The translations under genes were made by a program, and so were the position numbers. Positions 10,378-19,906 of a stretch of DNA of 64,000 nucleotides are shown here, one piece after another. Origin of the DNA: Tamaricihabitans halophyticus (GTDB lineage Bacteria; Actinomycetota; Actinomycetes; Mycobacteriales; Pseudonocardiaceae); the NCBI RefSeq assembly GCF_004340875.1, contig NZ_SLXQ01000004.1, positions 62,001 through 126,000 on the forward strand. The letters run 5' to 3'. Position 1 is the first letter of the stretch. Each line of letters opens with the position of its first letter. The notes below the pieces were generated by a model. The model was not told where the DNA came from. It ran no database searches and saw nothing but the letters and a program-made list of their open reading frames with translations.

Positions 10378-10488
10378 CCCGGTCGCCTCCAGTCATGGTT
10401 GGTCGCGCGGCGCGTAGCCACGCCTTCGCCGAAGCAAGCGTCCTCCGGTCCGGTTCAGCCTGGCCACGACGTGAAGTCCTTCGCGCGC

Positions 10489-10502
10489 GAGCCGGAAGTC
10501 CC
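10489..10502 (-). promoter_or_regulatory. DosR/DevR-like box between divergent USP genes
   Basis: The minus strand reads GGGACTTCCGGCTC, one mismatch from the DosR half-palindrome pattern GGGACTT-NN-G-N-CCC. A second partial copy, GGACTTC, lies at about 10473-10479 in the same orientation. The box is about 80 bases before the tandem USP gene and about 110 before the other USP gene. The downstream gene set (USPs and an Acg-type nitroreductase) is what DosR controls in mycobacteria. Confidence 0.45.
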
Positions 10503-10582
10503 TGCTTATCGGTGACCAATGCCCGCTGCACTAGCACCTCACTCGCCATAACGTCGAGGTGAATGAGACCCCATGAACGCCT

Positions 10583-11476
10583 TTGGAGCGCGCCATGCAC
10601 ACGAAACGCCTACCGATCACCGTCGGAATTGGCGGGGCTACGGATCAGACATCCCTGCTGCACTGGGTCGCCCAGGAAGCCGCCCGGCTGGCAGCACCCG
10701 TTCGCCTGGCGCGTGCGGTAGTTGTTCCCGCCGTCTACTCGGACCTACCGCTTCCCAAGGAAGTTGTGGACGACCTGATCCAGGAGGGCGAGCGTGCCGT
10801 CCAGGCAGCAGCCGATGAGCTGGCACAGATCAGCGCCGACCTGGAAATCGACACCCTGGTCCAGAGCGCACATCCGGCAGCGCTGCTGATCGAGCTGTCC
10901 GCGGAGTCGCGCCTGATCGCGATTGGCGCGGGTGGCCGAGCACGCGGTCCGTTTACCGACTCGGTAGCGGTCGCCCTAGCCGCACGCGCGCAGTGTCCGG
11001 TGGCCGTAGTCCGGTCGAACGATCAGACGGCAATTTCCGCTGAGGGCACCGTTGTACTCGGTATGGACGGCTCGACGAGCGCCCAGGACACGATAGAGGC
11101 CGCCTTCACGGAAGCCTCGTTGCGCGGTGCGCAGCTCGTCGCCGTGCACGCCTGGAACGACGCCGAGGTCAGCTGGGATGTCGTCGAGCGGTTTTACCCA
11201 GGCTCGGAATCGCTCGCTGACGTCGCGGAACGCGCGCTCGCCGAAATGCTCGCGGGGTGGCGGGAGAAGTTTCCAGAGGTCGAGGTCCGCCGTGTGGTGG
11301 CACACGACAAACCGAAGCACCAGCTGCTGGAACTCGCGAAGACCGCCCAGCTCGTCGTGGTCGGCAGCAGAGGACGTGGCGGGTTCACCGGCCTACTGCT
11401 TGGTTCGACCAGTCAAGCGCTGATTCATCATTCACCCTGCCCGGTGCTCATCGTCCGACCGCGCGAGGAACGCTAA
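10583..11476 (+). CDS. Tandem universal stress protein
   Basis: The protein is 297 residues with two USP domains, about 1-145 and 150-297. The first ends in a degenerate GAGGRARGPFTDSVAVALA nucleotide loop. The second has an intact VVGSRGRGGFTGLLLGSTS (G-2x-G-9x-GS) and ends CPVLIVRPRE. Two-domain USPs of this size are typical of actinomycete hypoxia/dormancy regulons. The next gene, an Acg-like nitroreductase, starts nine bases after its stop, so the two are probably one transcript. Confidence 0.94.
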   Translation: MERAMHTKRLPITVGIGGATDQTSLLHWVAQEAARLAAPVRLARAVVVPAVYSDLPLPKEVVDDLIQEGERAVQAAADELAQISADLEIDTLVQSAHPAALLIELSAESRLIAIGAGGRARGPFTDSVAVALAARAQCPVAVVRSNDQTAISAEGTVVLGMDGSTSAQDTIEAAFTEASLRGAQLVAVHAWNDAEVSWDVVERFYPGSESLADVAERALAEMLAGWREKFPEVEVRRVVAHDKPKHQLLELAKTAQLVVVGSRGRGGFTGLLLGSTSQALIHHSPCPVLIVRPREER

Positions 11477-11485
11477 CCAGCCACC

Positions 11486-12475
11486 ATGGACGGGCTTACC
11501 GAAGCACAAGTGGACATCCTGCTGCGCGCGGTCAGCAATGCGCCTTCCGTGCACAACACACAACCGTGGGAAATCGATGTCACCGAGCGAACCATCGGGC
11601 TCTTCCAACGCAAGGTGGACCTGCCCAGCCATGACCCGGTCGGGCGCGATCGAATGATCTCCTGCGGTGCGGCACTCGCCAATCTGGAGCTCGCCGTCCG
11701 CCACCTCGGCTTCGACTCCAACGTGGACATACTGCCGGGATCGGCTGACCGCGATGCGATCGGTCTGGTTACCGCGGGCCGACCGCGCCCGGCTACCGAG
11801 GAGGAAGACCAGCTTTACCAAGCGATCGCGCGACGGCGTAGCTACCGGTACCAGTTCGAGCCGAAACCGGTACCGAATACTCTGGCGGCGGCGATAGCAG
11901 GCCTCGCTCGCCAGCCTGGCGTCGAGTCACACCTGCTGACCGCGCCGGCCCAGATCGCCACGCTGGCAAGCATGCTCGGCAGCGCTGCACGCGCGCTGCG
12001 CGCCGATCGGATATATCAGCGGGAGCTCACGGCCTGGCTGGCTTCGCCAAGCGAACCGGCTCCTGAACACGGCGACGGGATCCCAACCGGTGCACTGGGC
12101 AACGGTTGGCTACCCGCCGGGCTCGTACGAACGAATACCCCTATGCCCGATGACTACGTACTCGCGGAACGGATCGCCGCGGAAACACTGCTGATCGTCA
12201 CGACATCCGCGAACACGGTGGCCGACCAGGTCGCGGCCGGCCGCGTGCTGCAACGCGCTTGGCTCTCGGTGACCGCGGCTGGTATGGCGGCTTCGGTCAT
12301 CACCCAGCCACTACACCTCAGCGGTTTCCCGGAGGAACTGCGAGATCGACTGGCACTACCCGGGTTGCCGCGCGCACTGTTCAGGTTCGGTTATCCGGTA
12401 CGGGTACTTCCAGCGGTGCCACGGAAACCGTATCGTGCGTTGCTTCGCCACCATCGGCGGCTTGACGCGCGTTAA
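11486..12475 (+). CDS. Acg-family FMN-binding nitroreductase-like protein
   Basis: The protein is 329 residues with the Acg/Rv2032 signatures SNAPSVHNTQPWEIDV near residue 15, ISCGAALANLELAVRHLG near residue 56 and RRRSYRYQFEPKPVP near residue 115. A second nitroreductase-like half ends in TAAGMAASVITQPL. Family knowledge: Acg proteins hold FMN under a lid and are thought to sequester it rather than reduce nitro compounds. In mycobacteria acg belongs to the DosR dormancy regulon. The position directly after a tandem USP gene fits that here. Confidence 0.9.
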   Translation: MDGLTEAQVDILLRAVSNAPSVHNTQPWEIDVTERTIGLFQRKVDLPSHDPVGRDRMISCGAALANLELAVRHLGFDSNVDILPGSADRDAIGLVTAGRPRPATEEEDQLYQAIARRRSYRYQFEPKPVPNTLAAAIAGLARQPGVESHLLTAPAQIATLASMLGSAARALRADRIYQRELTAWLASPSEPAPEHGDGIPTGALGNGWLPAGLVRTNTPMPDDYVLAERIAAETLLIVTTSANTVADQVAAGRVLQRAWLSVTAAGMAASVITQPLHLSGFPEELRDRLALPGLPRALFRFGYPVRVLPAVPRKPYRALLRHHRRLDAR

Positions 12476-12665
12476 CACGCAGCGATTAACTCATTACGGG
12501 TTGACGTCGGGGCTGACGACGAAGCCACGGTGCGCGACAGCCGAACCATGCCGAAGTCGAACACCTGACCGCAGATCCTGCCGCGCCACTTCTCGGCATC
12601 CTCTCGTCCACTGTGGAAGCTATCTGTCCGCATAGGACCGACTGGAGTTCGTACTGGAGGTAAGC

Positions 12666-13550
12666 ATCGCCTGCACGCCTCAATCGACCGAACTACCCAA
12701 GTTCCCCATCCGACGGGTGGCCGACCGCCCGTTCGACCCGCCCCATGAAATACGGGCCGAGCAGGTCCAGGGCCGACTCACGCGGGTACGGATCCGGGAT
12801 CTGCGAGCTACTCGGCGTGCCTATGCCGATCGAGGCTTCTTCCAGGCGCGAAGCACGGTCATGGTCAGCATGACGCTGTCCGCGGAACAGCGCGACTCGG
12901 CGGTCCAGGAACTCAACGAGTACCTGGACGAACTGGCCAACAAAGAGATCGCTGATCCATCCGACGACCTGATCTCCAGCCTGGTGAACCGGATCACCGC
13001 CGGTGAGCTGACCCGAACGGAGGCAGCCCAGCTGGGTGTGCTGTTGCTTGTCGGTGGACACGAAACCACCGCGAACATGATCGTGCTGGGCACACTCGCC
13101 CTGTTCGAGCATCCGGAACAGCTTGCGACCTTGCGTCACGCCTAGGACCGGGAGACGATCGCCGCGGCGGTGGAGGAACTGCTTCGCTACCTCACCGTCA
13201 CGCACACTGGTGGCCGCAGGGTGGCACTCGAAGACATCCACATCGCCGGCCAGACCATCCGCGCCGGCGAGGGCATCATCCTGCCGAACGAGAGCGCCAA
13301 TCGCGATCCCGAGGTCTTCGCCCATCCCAACCAGCTTGACCTCAAGCGGGAGGGAAGGTCGCATGTCGCGTTCGGCTTCGGGGTGCACCTGTGTCTCGGG
13401 CAGTCGTTGGCCCGGTTGAAACTGCAGGTCGTGTACGGCACGCTGTACCGGCGTATCCCGGCTCCGCGGGCGGCCGTCGAGCTGAACCAGATCTCATTCA
13501 AGCACGACGGTACCGTTTACGGAGTACACGAGCTTCCGGTGACCTGGTAG
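12666..13550 (+). pseudogene. Decayed cytochrome P450
   Basis: One reading frame carries recognisable P450 parts. These are the N-terminal KFPIRRVADRPFDPP, an I-helix VGGHETTANM, an ExxR helix VEELLRYL and the haem loop FGFGVHLCLGQSLAR. Three lesions are visible. First, a GGAGG ribosome site (12656-12660) is followed after five bases by ATC where ATG is expected. Second, the region between the N-terminus and helix G is far too short, so roughly 100 residues are missing. Third, an in-frame TAG stands at 13143-13145 just before the ExxR helix. The C-terminal motifs are intact, so inactivation looks recent. The next GTG in frame is at 12717. Confidence 0.85.
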
Positions 13551-13754
13551 GCGCCCTCGGTTCTCGTCGACAGGTCTCCCGAAGAGCGGGGCCAGGTGAT
13601 CGATTGACCACATCGGCGGCAGGTCGTTCCGCCACCCGCCAGGGTCAGTCGGTACGCTGCCCTACGGTGCGGTGCTGGTGAGACGAATCCGGCTACTGCG
13701 TGAGCCCGCGGCACCGCGGACCTGGCGCGCACCACGATTCGGGAGAACGACTCT

Positions 13755-15812
13755 GTGACTGCAGCTGAGAGCCCGCTGTACGGGGCTGACGACCTAACCC
13801 ATCTGGAAGGACTGGAAGCGGTCCGCAAACGGCCCGGTATGTACATCGGGTCGACGGACAGCCGCGGTGTTACCCATCTGTTCACTGAGGTCGTGGACAA
13901 CTCGACCGACGAAGGTGTCGCCGGCCACGCCAGCCGGGTGGTGGTAACCCTGCACGCGGACGGCAGCGTCCAGGTCGACGACGACGGTCGCGGCATTCCG
14001 ACCGGGGTACACGCCAAGTCCGGGCTGTCCGGGGTGGAGCTCGTACTCACCCGACTGCATGCGGGCGGCAAGTTCGGCGGCTCCGGCTACAAGGCTTCCG
14101 GTGGTCTGCACGGGGTGGGTGCCTCGGCGGTCAACGCTCTTTCGCACCGGTTTGACGTGACCGTGAAGAACGACCGCAAGGTCCATCAGATGTCCTTCGC
14201 GCAGGGCGTGCCGGGAATATTCGACGGGCAGGGACCGAAAGCCAAATTCACCCCGCAGCCGGGCCTTCAGGTCACGGGCAAGATGAAGCGCGGCGAGTCA
14301 ACCGGAACGTCCATCAGGTACTGGCACGACGCTCGGTACTTTGAGCCCGGAGCGGAGCTCGCCATCGAGCAGGTCCGCCAGAAGCTCCGTAGTACGGCAT
14401 TCCTCGTACCGAGCGTCACCTACGTGCTCAGGGTCGCGACCGAAGGCGCGATCGAAGAGGAGACCTTCCACTATCCCCATGGTCTTGCGGATATGGTCGA
14501 CTACCTCACACCGAGCGCGGACAAGCCGGTCACCGGCACTCTGTTGATCTCCGGAACCGGGACCTACCGGGAAAACGCCGCCGACGAGAACGGCGTCATG
14601 CGGTCCAAAGTGGAACGGCATGCCGAGGTCGACGTTGCCTTGCGCTGGTCGACAGGCTATGAGCGGGTTGTTGAGTGCTTCACGAACACGATCAGCAACG
14701 CACACGGCGGCACGCACCGCAAAGGTTTCGACCGCGCCGTGCTGAAGGCTATCCAGGAAGCGATCTCGAAGACGCGCGGCCTCCTCAAGACCAAAGAGGA
14801 CATGCCGACCCTCGATGACGTTCTGGAGGGCATGACCGCCGTCATTCACGTTCGGGTGCCGGAACCACAGTTCACCTCGCAGACCAAGGACGAGCTCTCC
14901 ACCGCGGGCATCACCAAGGTGATCCAGGGCATTGTGGAACAGCAGCTGAAAAGCTGGGCCGAAGCCAGGAAAACCAAGGCCGAGGCGAAGACCGTACTGC
15001 AGAAGGTCGTCGACGCGGCCAGGGTCCGACTCACCCAGAAACAGCAAAAGGATGCCGCGCGCCGCAAAACGGCCCTGGAAGGCGCGGCGATGCCACCGAA
15101 GCTGGTGGACTGCCGCGCCACCGGGGTATCCCGCAGCGAACTGTTCCTCGTCGAGGGCGACAGTGCTCTCGGCTCCGCCAGGATGGCCCGCGCTTCCGAG
15201 TATCAGGCGCTGCTCCCATTGCGCGGCAAGATCCTCAACGTGCAGAAGGCAAGTATCGCCGACACGCTGAAGAACGCCGAGATAGCTTCGATCGTGCAGG
15301 TGCTCGGCGCGGGTACCGGGCGAACCTTCGATCTGGGCACGATGCGCTACGGCCGGGTGATCCTGATGGCCGATGCGGATGTTGACGGCTCGCATATCCG
15401 TACTCTGCTGATCACCTTGTTCGCGAAGTACATGCGACCGGTTATCGAGGACGGGCGGCTATACGCCGCGATGCCACCGCTGCACAAGGTCGTCACCAAG
15501 GGGCGCAACGGGCAGACCCAGTTCACCTTTACCCAACGCGAGATGGAACGGGTCGTCGCCGACCTGGAGAAGGCCGGCAAACAGGTCCAGACACCGGTGC
15601 CCAGGTTCAAGGGCCTCGGCGAGATGGACGCGGACGAACTGTGGGAGACCACGATGAACCCGTCGACCAGATCGGTCCGGCGAATCACGCTCGAGGATGC
15701 CGACGCCGCGGAGGCTGCCCTCGAGCTGTTGATGGGTGAGAAGGTCGAGCCACGACGCAACTGGTTGGTCGCGTCGGCCGAGCGGGTCGACAAGGAAGCA
15801 ATCGACATCTGA
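13755..15812 (+). CDS. Type IIA topoisomerase subunit B (ParE/GyrB2 type)
   Basis: The protein is 685 residues. The GHKL ATPase shows EAVRKRPGMYIGST and EVVDNSTDEG (N49), followed by the DDDGRGIP and GGLHGVGASAVNALS motifs. The TOPRIM domain carries FLVEGDSALGSARMARASEY and DADVDGSHIRTLLITLF. The length and the SALGSARM variant are those of the second, topoisomerase IV-like set found in some actinomycetes beside ordinary gyrase. It starts at GTG 13755 with a GGGAGAA ribosome site. The partner subunit A gene follows after 70 bases. Confidence 0.93.
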   Translation: MTAAESPLYGADDLTHLEGLEAVRKRPGMYIGSTDSRGVTHLFTEVVDNSTDEGVAGHASRVVVTLHADGSVQVDDDGRGIPTGVHAKSGLSGVELVLTRLHAGGKFGGSGYKASGGLHGVGASAVNALSHRFDVTVKNDRKVHQMSFAQGVPGIFDGQGPKAKFTPQPGLQVTGKMKRGESTGTSIRYWHDARYFEPGAELAIEQVRQKLRSTAFLVPSVTYVLRVATEGAIEEETFHYPHGLADMVDYLTPSADKPVTGTLLISGTGTYRENAADENGVMRSKVERHAEVDVALRWSTGYERVVECFTNTISNAHGGTHRKGFDRAVLKAIQEAISKTRGLLKTKEDMPTLDDVLEGMTAVIHVRVPEPQFTSQTKDELSTAGITKVIQGIVEQQLKSWAEARKTKAEAKTVLQKVVDAARVRLTQKQQKDAARRKTALEGAAMPPKLVDCRATGVSRSELFLVEGDSALGSARMARASEYQALLPLRGKILNVQKASIADTLKNAEIASIVQVLGAGTGRTFDLGTMRYGRVILMADADVDGSHIRTLLITLFAKYMRPVIEDGRLYAAMPPLHKVVTKGRNGQTQFTFTQREMERVVADLEKAGKQVQTPVPRFKGLGEMDADELWETTMNPSTRSVRRITLEDADAAEAALELLMGEKVEPRRNWLVASAERVDKEAIDI

Positions 15813-15882
15813 TTTCCCCCGATGATTCCCTGGGATAGCTTCCCTTGGGGGGCCACGAGAGCAGTCGAGGAGACACGGAGTA

Positions 15883-18375
15883 ATGGCACGCCGCAAAGGT
15901 TCGGTGACCAGGGTTGACCCCACCGCGTTCGACCAGCCGGGCGCGCAGGTTTTCGAGACGTCGGTGAAATCCGAGATCGAGGACTCGTACCTGGAATACG
16001 CCTACTCGGTTATCCATTCAAGGGCGCTGCCGGACGCGCGGGACGGACTCAAGCCGGTACACCGCCGGATCCTGTTCTCCATGAACGAGAACGGCTATCG
16101 GCCGAACAGCGCCTACGTGAAGTCCTCCCGCGTCGTCGGTGATGTCATGGGTCGCTACCACCCGCACGGGGACACCGCTATCTATGACGCGATGGTGCGG
16201 CTCGCCCAGGACTTCTCGATGAATGCGCCACTGATCGACGGGCATGGCAACTTCGGTAGTCCGGACGATGGCCCAGCCGCGAGCAGGTACACCGAGGCAA
16301 GGATGTCGCCCGAAGCGATGCTCCTGGTCGGTGAACTCGGCGAGGATACGGTCGATTTCCGGCCCAACTACGACGGCTCGCTCGAGGAACCGTCGGTACT
16401 TCCGGCCGCATACCCGAACCTGCTGGTGAACGGGACCTCCGGGATCGCGGTCGGGATGGCCACCAACATGATCCCGCACAATATGGGCGAAGTGATCGCC
16501 GCGGCGCGCTGGCTGATCAACCACCCGGGCGCGAGCCTGGACAAGCTCATGGAGTTCATCCCCGGCCCGGACCTGCCCACCGGCGGTCAGCTACTTGGCC
16601 TGGACGAGGTGCGCAAGGCATACGAAACCGGCCGCGGCGTGGTCCGGATGCGCGCGAAGGTGGAAACCGGACCGTTGGAAGGAAGCCGCGGACGACAGGC
16701 CATCACGGTCACTGAGCTGCCCTACGGCGTCGGTCCGGAAAAGATCATCGAGAAGATCACCGACGAGGTGAACAAATCCAAGCGGCTGACCGGAATCGCC
16801 GACGTCAAGGACCTCACCGACCGGGAGAACGGCACCCGACTGGTCATCGAGTGCAAGGTGGGGGTGAACCCACAGGCGCTGCTCGCCGACCTGTACCGGC
16901 TTACGCCGCTCGAGCAGTCATTCGGCATCAACAATCTGGTGCTTGTGGACGGTCAGCCACGCACACTTGGCCTCAAGGCGCTACTCGAAGTGTTTCTGGC
17001 GCATCGGTACGAGGTGGTCACCCGGCGCACCAAGTACCGTCGACGCAAGCGCGAGGAGCGGCTGCACCTGGTCGAGGGCTTGCTCAAGGCGCTCCTCGAT
17101 ATCGACAAGGTGATCAAGCTCATTCGCGGCAGCGAGAACGCGCAGGCCGCGAAGGACGGTCTGATGAAGCGGTTCGCGCTCTCCGAGATACAGGCCAGTT
17201 ATATCCTGGACACTCCGCTGCGCAGGCTCACCAAGTACGACAAGATCGAGCTGGAAGCCGAACAGGACAAGCTACGCAACGAGATCGCCGAGCTGACCAA
17301 GATCCTCGACGACGAGTCGGTGTTGAAGAAGGTCGTCGCCCAAGAGCTCGCGAAGATCGCAAAGGACTTTCCCGCGGAGCGACGCACATCGCTGATCGAC
17401 GGCGAACTGAAGGAGGTCCTCGCCGCTTCGAAGCCCGCTGGCCCGCTCGAAGTAGCCGATGATCCGTGCCAGATCATCCTCTCCGCGACCGGCCTCGTCG
17501 CTCGTACCGCCGCGGAGTCCGAGGAGGCCTCCGAAGCACGCCGACGCAACGGCCGTGTCAAACACGACGCGGTGATGGCCATTGTGCATTCCACGGCCAG
17601 AGGGCAGATCCTGCTCGTCACGAACCGCGGACGGGCCTTCAAGACCGACGTCTTGCCGCTACCGGTGCTGCCCGAACAGGTGGGCACGGTCTCGCTGCGC
17701 GGCGGGATGGCCGCCAAGGAACTCGCGCCACTTGACCGCGGCGAGAAGGTTGTTGGTATCGCACCACTTGGCGCGCAGGCGGGAGGATCACCAGGACTCG
17801 CCATCGGCACGAAACGGGGTGTCGTGAAGATATGCATGCCCGAATGGCCGGTTCGCTCCGACGAGTTCGAGATCATCAGCCTCAAGGACGATGACGAGGT
17901 CGTCGGCGCGGTCTGGTTGACCGACGGTTCGGAAACGCTGGTCTTCCTGTCCAGCGATGCCGCCTTGCTGCGCTACTCCGCCTCGCTTGTGCGTCCGCAG
18001 GGCTTGAAGAGTGGTGGTATGGCCGGAATCAAGCTCGGTGCCGATGCCCACACTGTCTTCTTCGGCACGGTGCGCACCGAAGAAGACGAGGCTGAGCACG
18101 GTGCCGCCATGGTGGTTACCGCCACGGGTCAGAGTGTGAAGGTGACCCCGTTCGCCGAGTATCCAGCCAAGGGACGCGCCACCGGTGGCGTCCGCGCACA
18201 GCGCTTCCTCAAAGGGGAAACCGAGCTCACCGCGGCGTGGGTCGGCCCGCGGCCGGCGGGTTCGGCGAACAACGGGAGCCCCGTCGAACTTCCGGAGACG
18301 GTGATGCGCAGGGACGCGTCCGGGAGCGCGCATCCGGGGCCGGACGTGATCGGTCATCTGATCGAGCGAAGCTAA
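15883..18375 (+). CDS. Type IIA topoisomerase subunit A (ParC/GyrA2 type)
   Basis: This 830-residue protein has the winged-helix/tower core with catalytic Y136 in [10 protein letters not shown]. The quinolone-region [10 protein letters not shown] has threonine (T98) at the gyrase Ser83 position and D102 at the Asp87 position. A C-terminal beta-pinwheel is present (about residue 540 on) but I do not see a canonical GyrA box QRRGGKG; the nearest is [10 protein letters not shown]. That favours decatenating topoisomerase IV over supercoiling gyrase; this is inference. It pairs with the subunit B gene 70 bases upstream. Confidence 0.93.
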   Translation: MARRKGSVTRVDPTAFDQPGAQVFETSVKSEIEDSYLEYAYSVIHSRALPDARDGLKPVHRRILFSMNENGYRPNSAYVKSSRVVGDVMGRYHPHGDTAIYDAMVRLAQDFSMNAPLIDGHGNFGSPDDGPAASRYTEARMSPEAMLLVGELGEDTVDFRPNYDGSLEEPSVLPAAYPNLLVNGTSGIAVGMATNMIPHNMGEVIAAARWLINHPGASLDKLMEFIPGPDLPTGGQLLGLDEVRKAYETGRGVVRMRAKVETGPLEGSRGRQAITVTELPYGVGPEKIIEKITDEVNKSKRLTGIADVKDLTDRENGTRLVIECKVGVNPQALLADLYRLTPLEQSFGINNLVLVDGQPRTLGLKALLEVFLAHRYEVVTRRTKYRRRKREERLHLVEGLLKALLDIDKVIKLIRGSENAQAAKDGLMKRFALSEIQASYILDTPLRRLTKYDKIELEAEQDKLRNEIAELTKILDDESVLKKVVAQELAKIAKDFPAERRTSLIDGELKEVLAASKPAGPLEVADDPCQIILSATGLVARTAAESEEASEARRRNGRVKHDAVMAIVHSTARGQILLVTNRGRAFKTDVLPLPVLPEQVGTVSLRGGMAAKELAPLDRGEKVVGIAPLGAQAGGSPGLAIGTKRGVVKICMPEWPVRSDEFEIISLKDDDEVVGAVWLTDGSETLVFLSSDAALLRYSASLVRPQGLKSGGMAGIKLGADAHTVFFGTVRTEEDEAEHGAAMVVTATGQSVKVTPFAEYPAKGRATGGVRAQRFLKGETELTAAWVGPRPAGSANNGSPVELPETVMRRDASGSAHPGPDVIGHLIERS

Positions 18376-18424
18376 CGGGTCACCGACGTATCAGCGGCTG
18401 TTCAGTCGGCACGAAAGGAAACGT

Positions 18425-19432
18425 ATGGCACTCGCGGACTTTCCTCGGCATCCGCTGACCTTCGGGCCAAGTCCGGTTCACCCGCTGAACCGATTGACCG
18501 AACACCTTGGTGGCGCGCGAGTGTGGATGAAGCGTGAGGACGTCAACTCTGGACTCGCTTATGGTGGCAACAAGACTCGCAAGCTCGAGTACCTGATTCC
18601 GGATGCGCTCGCTTCTGGAGCCGACACCCTGGTGTCGATCGGCGGATACCAGTCGAACCACACCCGTCAGGTCGCCGCGGTGGCCGCACACCTCGGGCTA
18701 CGTGCGGTGTTGGTCCAGGAGAACTGGGTGGATTGGCCGGACCCAGTGAACGATCGAGTCGGAAACATCCTGCTGTCCAGGGTTATGGGCGCCGATGTCC
18801 GGCTCGACCCCGCGGGGTTCGGCATCGAGGTCAAACCAAGCTGGGAGGCGGCACTCGACGATGTCCGCCAGGCCGGCGGGACCCCGTACGCCATCCCGGC
18901 GGGGGCTTCTGATCATCCACTGGGTGGGCTGGGCTTCGCGAACTGGGCACACGAGGTCGAGCGTCAGGAACGCGAACTGGACACGTTCTTCGATACCGTC
19001 GTCGTCTGCGCGGTGACGGGATCCACGCAGGCAGGCATGGTCGCCGGCTTCGCCGAGCAATCCCATGCCCGGCGAGTCGTCGGGATTGACGCCTCTGCCA
19101 AGATTGACGCGACTCGCGCGCAGGTCACCAGGATCGCGGCGGCCACGGCACAACGCATTGGTCTCGGCAGGGATCTATCCAGTGCGGACATTGAACTGCT
19201 CGCTGGCTGGGCGGGCGAACGCTATGGTGTTCCCGTCGAATCGACGCTGGAGGCGATCCGCCTCGTCGGCCGGCTGGAAGGGATCATCCTCGATCCGGTC
19301 TACGAGGGAAAATCAATGGCTGGCCTGATCGACCTGGTGACCAGCGGAGACATCGACAAGGACAGCAACGTGCTCTTCGCGCACCTGGGCGGGCAGCCTG
19401 CGCTGAACGCCTACAGCGCGCTGTTCCGCTGA
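18425..19432 (+). CDS. acdS: 1-Aminocyclopropane-1-carboxylate deaminase
   Basis: The 335-residue PLP enzyme is close to Pseudomonas AcdS through its whole length. The Schiff-base lysine K50 lies in [11 protein letters not shown], and S77/N78 in [10 protein letters not shown]. The residues that separate true ACC deaminases from D-cysteine desulfhydrases are kept: Y293 and E294 in DPVYEGKSM, and L321 in FAHLGGQP. It converts the ethylene precursor ACC to 2-oxobutanoate and ammonia. An AAAGGAAA ribosome site precedes ATG 18425. It lies 49 bases after the topoisomerase A gene and may share its transcript. It suggests contact with plants or fungi. Confidence 0.93.
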   Translation: MALADFPRHPLTFGPSPVHPLNRLTEHLGGARVWMKREDVNSGLAYGGNKTRKLEYLIPDALASGADTLVSIGGYQSNHTRQVAAVAAHLGLRAVLVQENWVDWPDPVNDRVGNILLSRVMGADVRLDPAGFGIEVKPSWEAALDDVRQAGGTPYAIPAGASDHPLGGLGFANWAHEVERQERELDTFFDTVVVCAVTGSTQAGMVAGFAEQSHARRVVGIDASAKIDATRAQVTRIAAATAQRIGLGRDLSSADIELLAGWAGERYGVPVESTLEAIRLVGRLEGIILDPVYEGKSMAGLIDLVTSGDIDKDSNVLFAHLGGQPALNAYSALFR

Positions 19433-19543
19433 GCCGTTCCCACAAGCCGACGAAACCGCGTTCCTTGAGGATATTGCGGCGAGCGGATCGACCAGCGGCA
19501 CCCGGTGATGCACGTGAGCTGGTTGTCGGTGGGATAGGCGAGA

Positions 19544-19894
19544 ATGGCGAGCATGGCTGTCACGGACGCGGGATTTCACCGGATCGTCGACCAGCTCGCC
19601 GATGTCGAGCGGGCAAAAGCGCGGGACTACACCTCGTTCAGCGTACGTGGCAAACGCTTCGGCTACTTCTGGCCGCGGACCAGCACGGTGGGTCTCAAAC
19701 AGCTGCTCTCCGAGCAGGTCGCGCTGGTTTCCGAGCGCCCAGACGTCTTTGAGGTCCAGTTCACCGCTGGCGGCTTTGGCTGGGTCGTCGTCCAGTTGAC
19801 CGGGGTTGATCGAACAGAGCTCACCGAACTGGTCTACGAGGCGTGGCGGCTGTCCGCACCGGAAGCCTTGGTCGAGGAACATCCGATGCCCTGA
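19544..19894 (+). CDS. MmcQ/YjbR-family protein
   Basis: The protein is 116 residues, single domain. FSVRGKRFGYFWP, VGLKQLLSEQ and GFGWVVVQL match the MmcQ/YjbR fold (double-wing DNA-binding-like). Family members are small, cytoplasmic and poorly characterised. A second ATG at 19553 could be the start. About 110 bases without a gene separate it from acdS. It converges with the ROK regulator 12 bases downstream. Confidence 0.85.
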   Translation: MASMAVTDAGFHRIVDQLADVERAKARDYTSFSVRGKRFGYFWPRTSTVGLKQLLSEQVALVSERPDVFEVQFTAGGFGWVVVQLTGVDRTELTELVYEAWRLSAPEALVEEHPMP

Positions 19895-19906
19895 CCGCAA
19901 CAAACG

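Noticed and set aside
14298-15395. 365-codon minus-strand frame inside the topoisomerase B gene
   Set aside because: It covers the conserved TOPRIM and ATPase-domain coding sequence on the other strand and has no recognisable domain.
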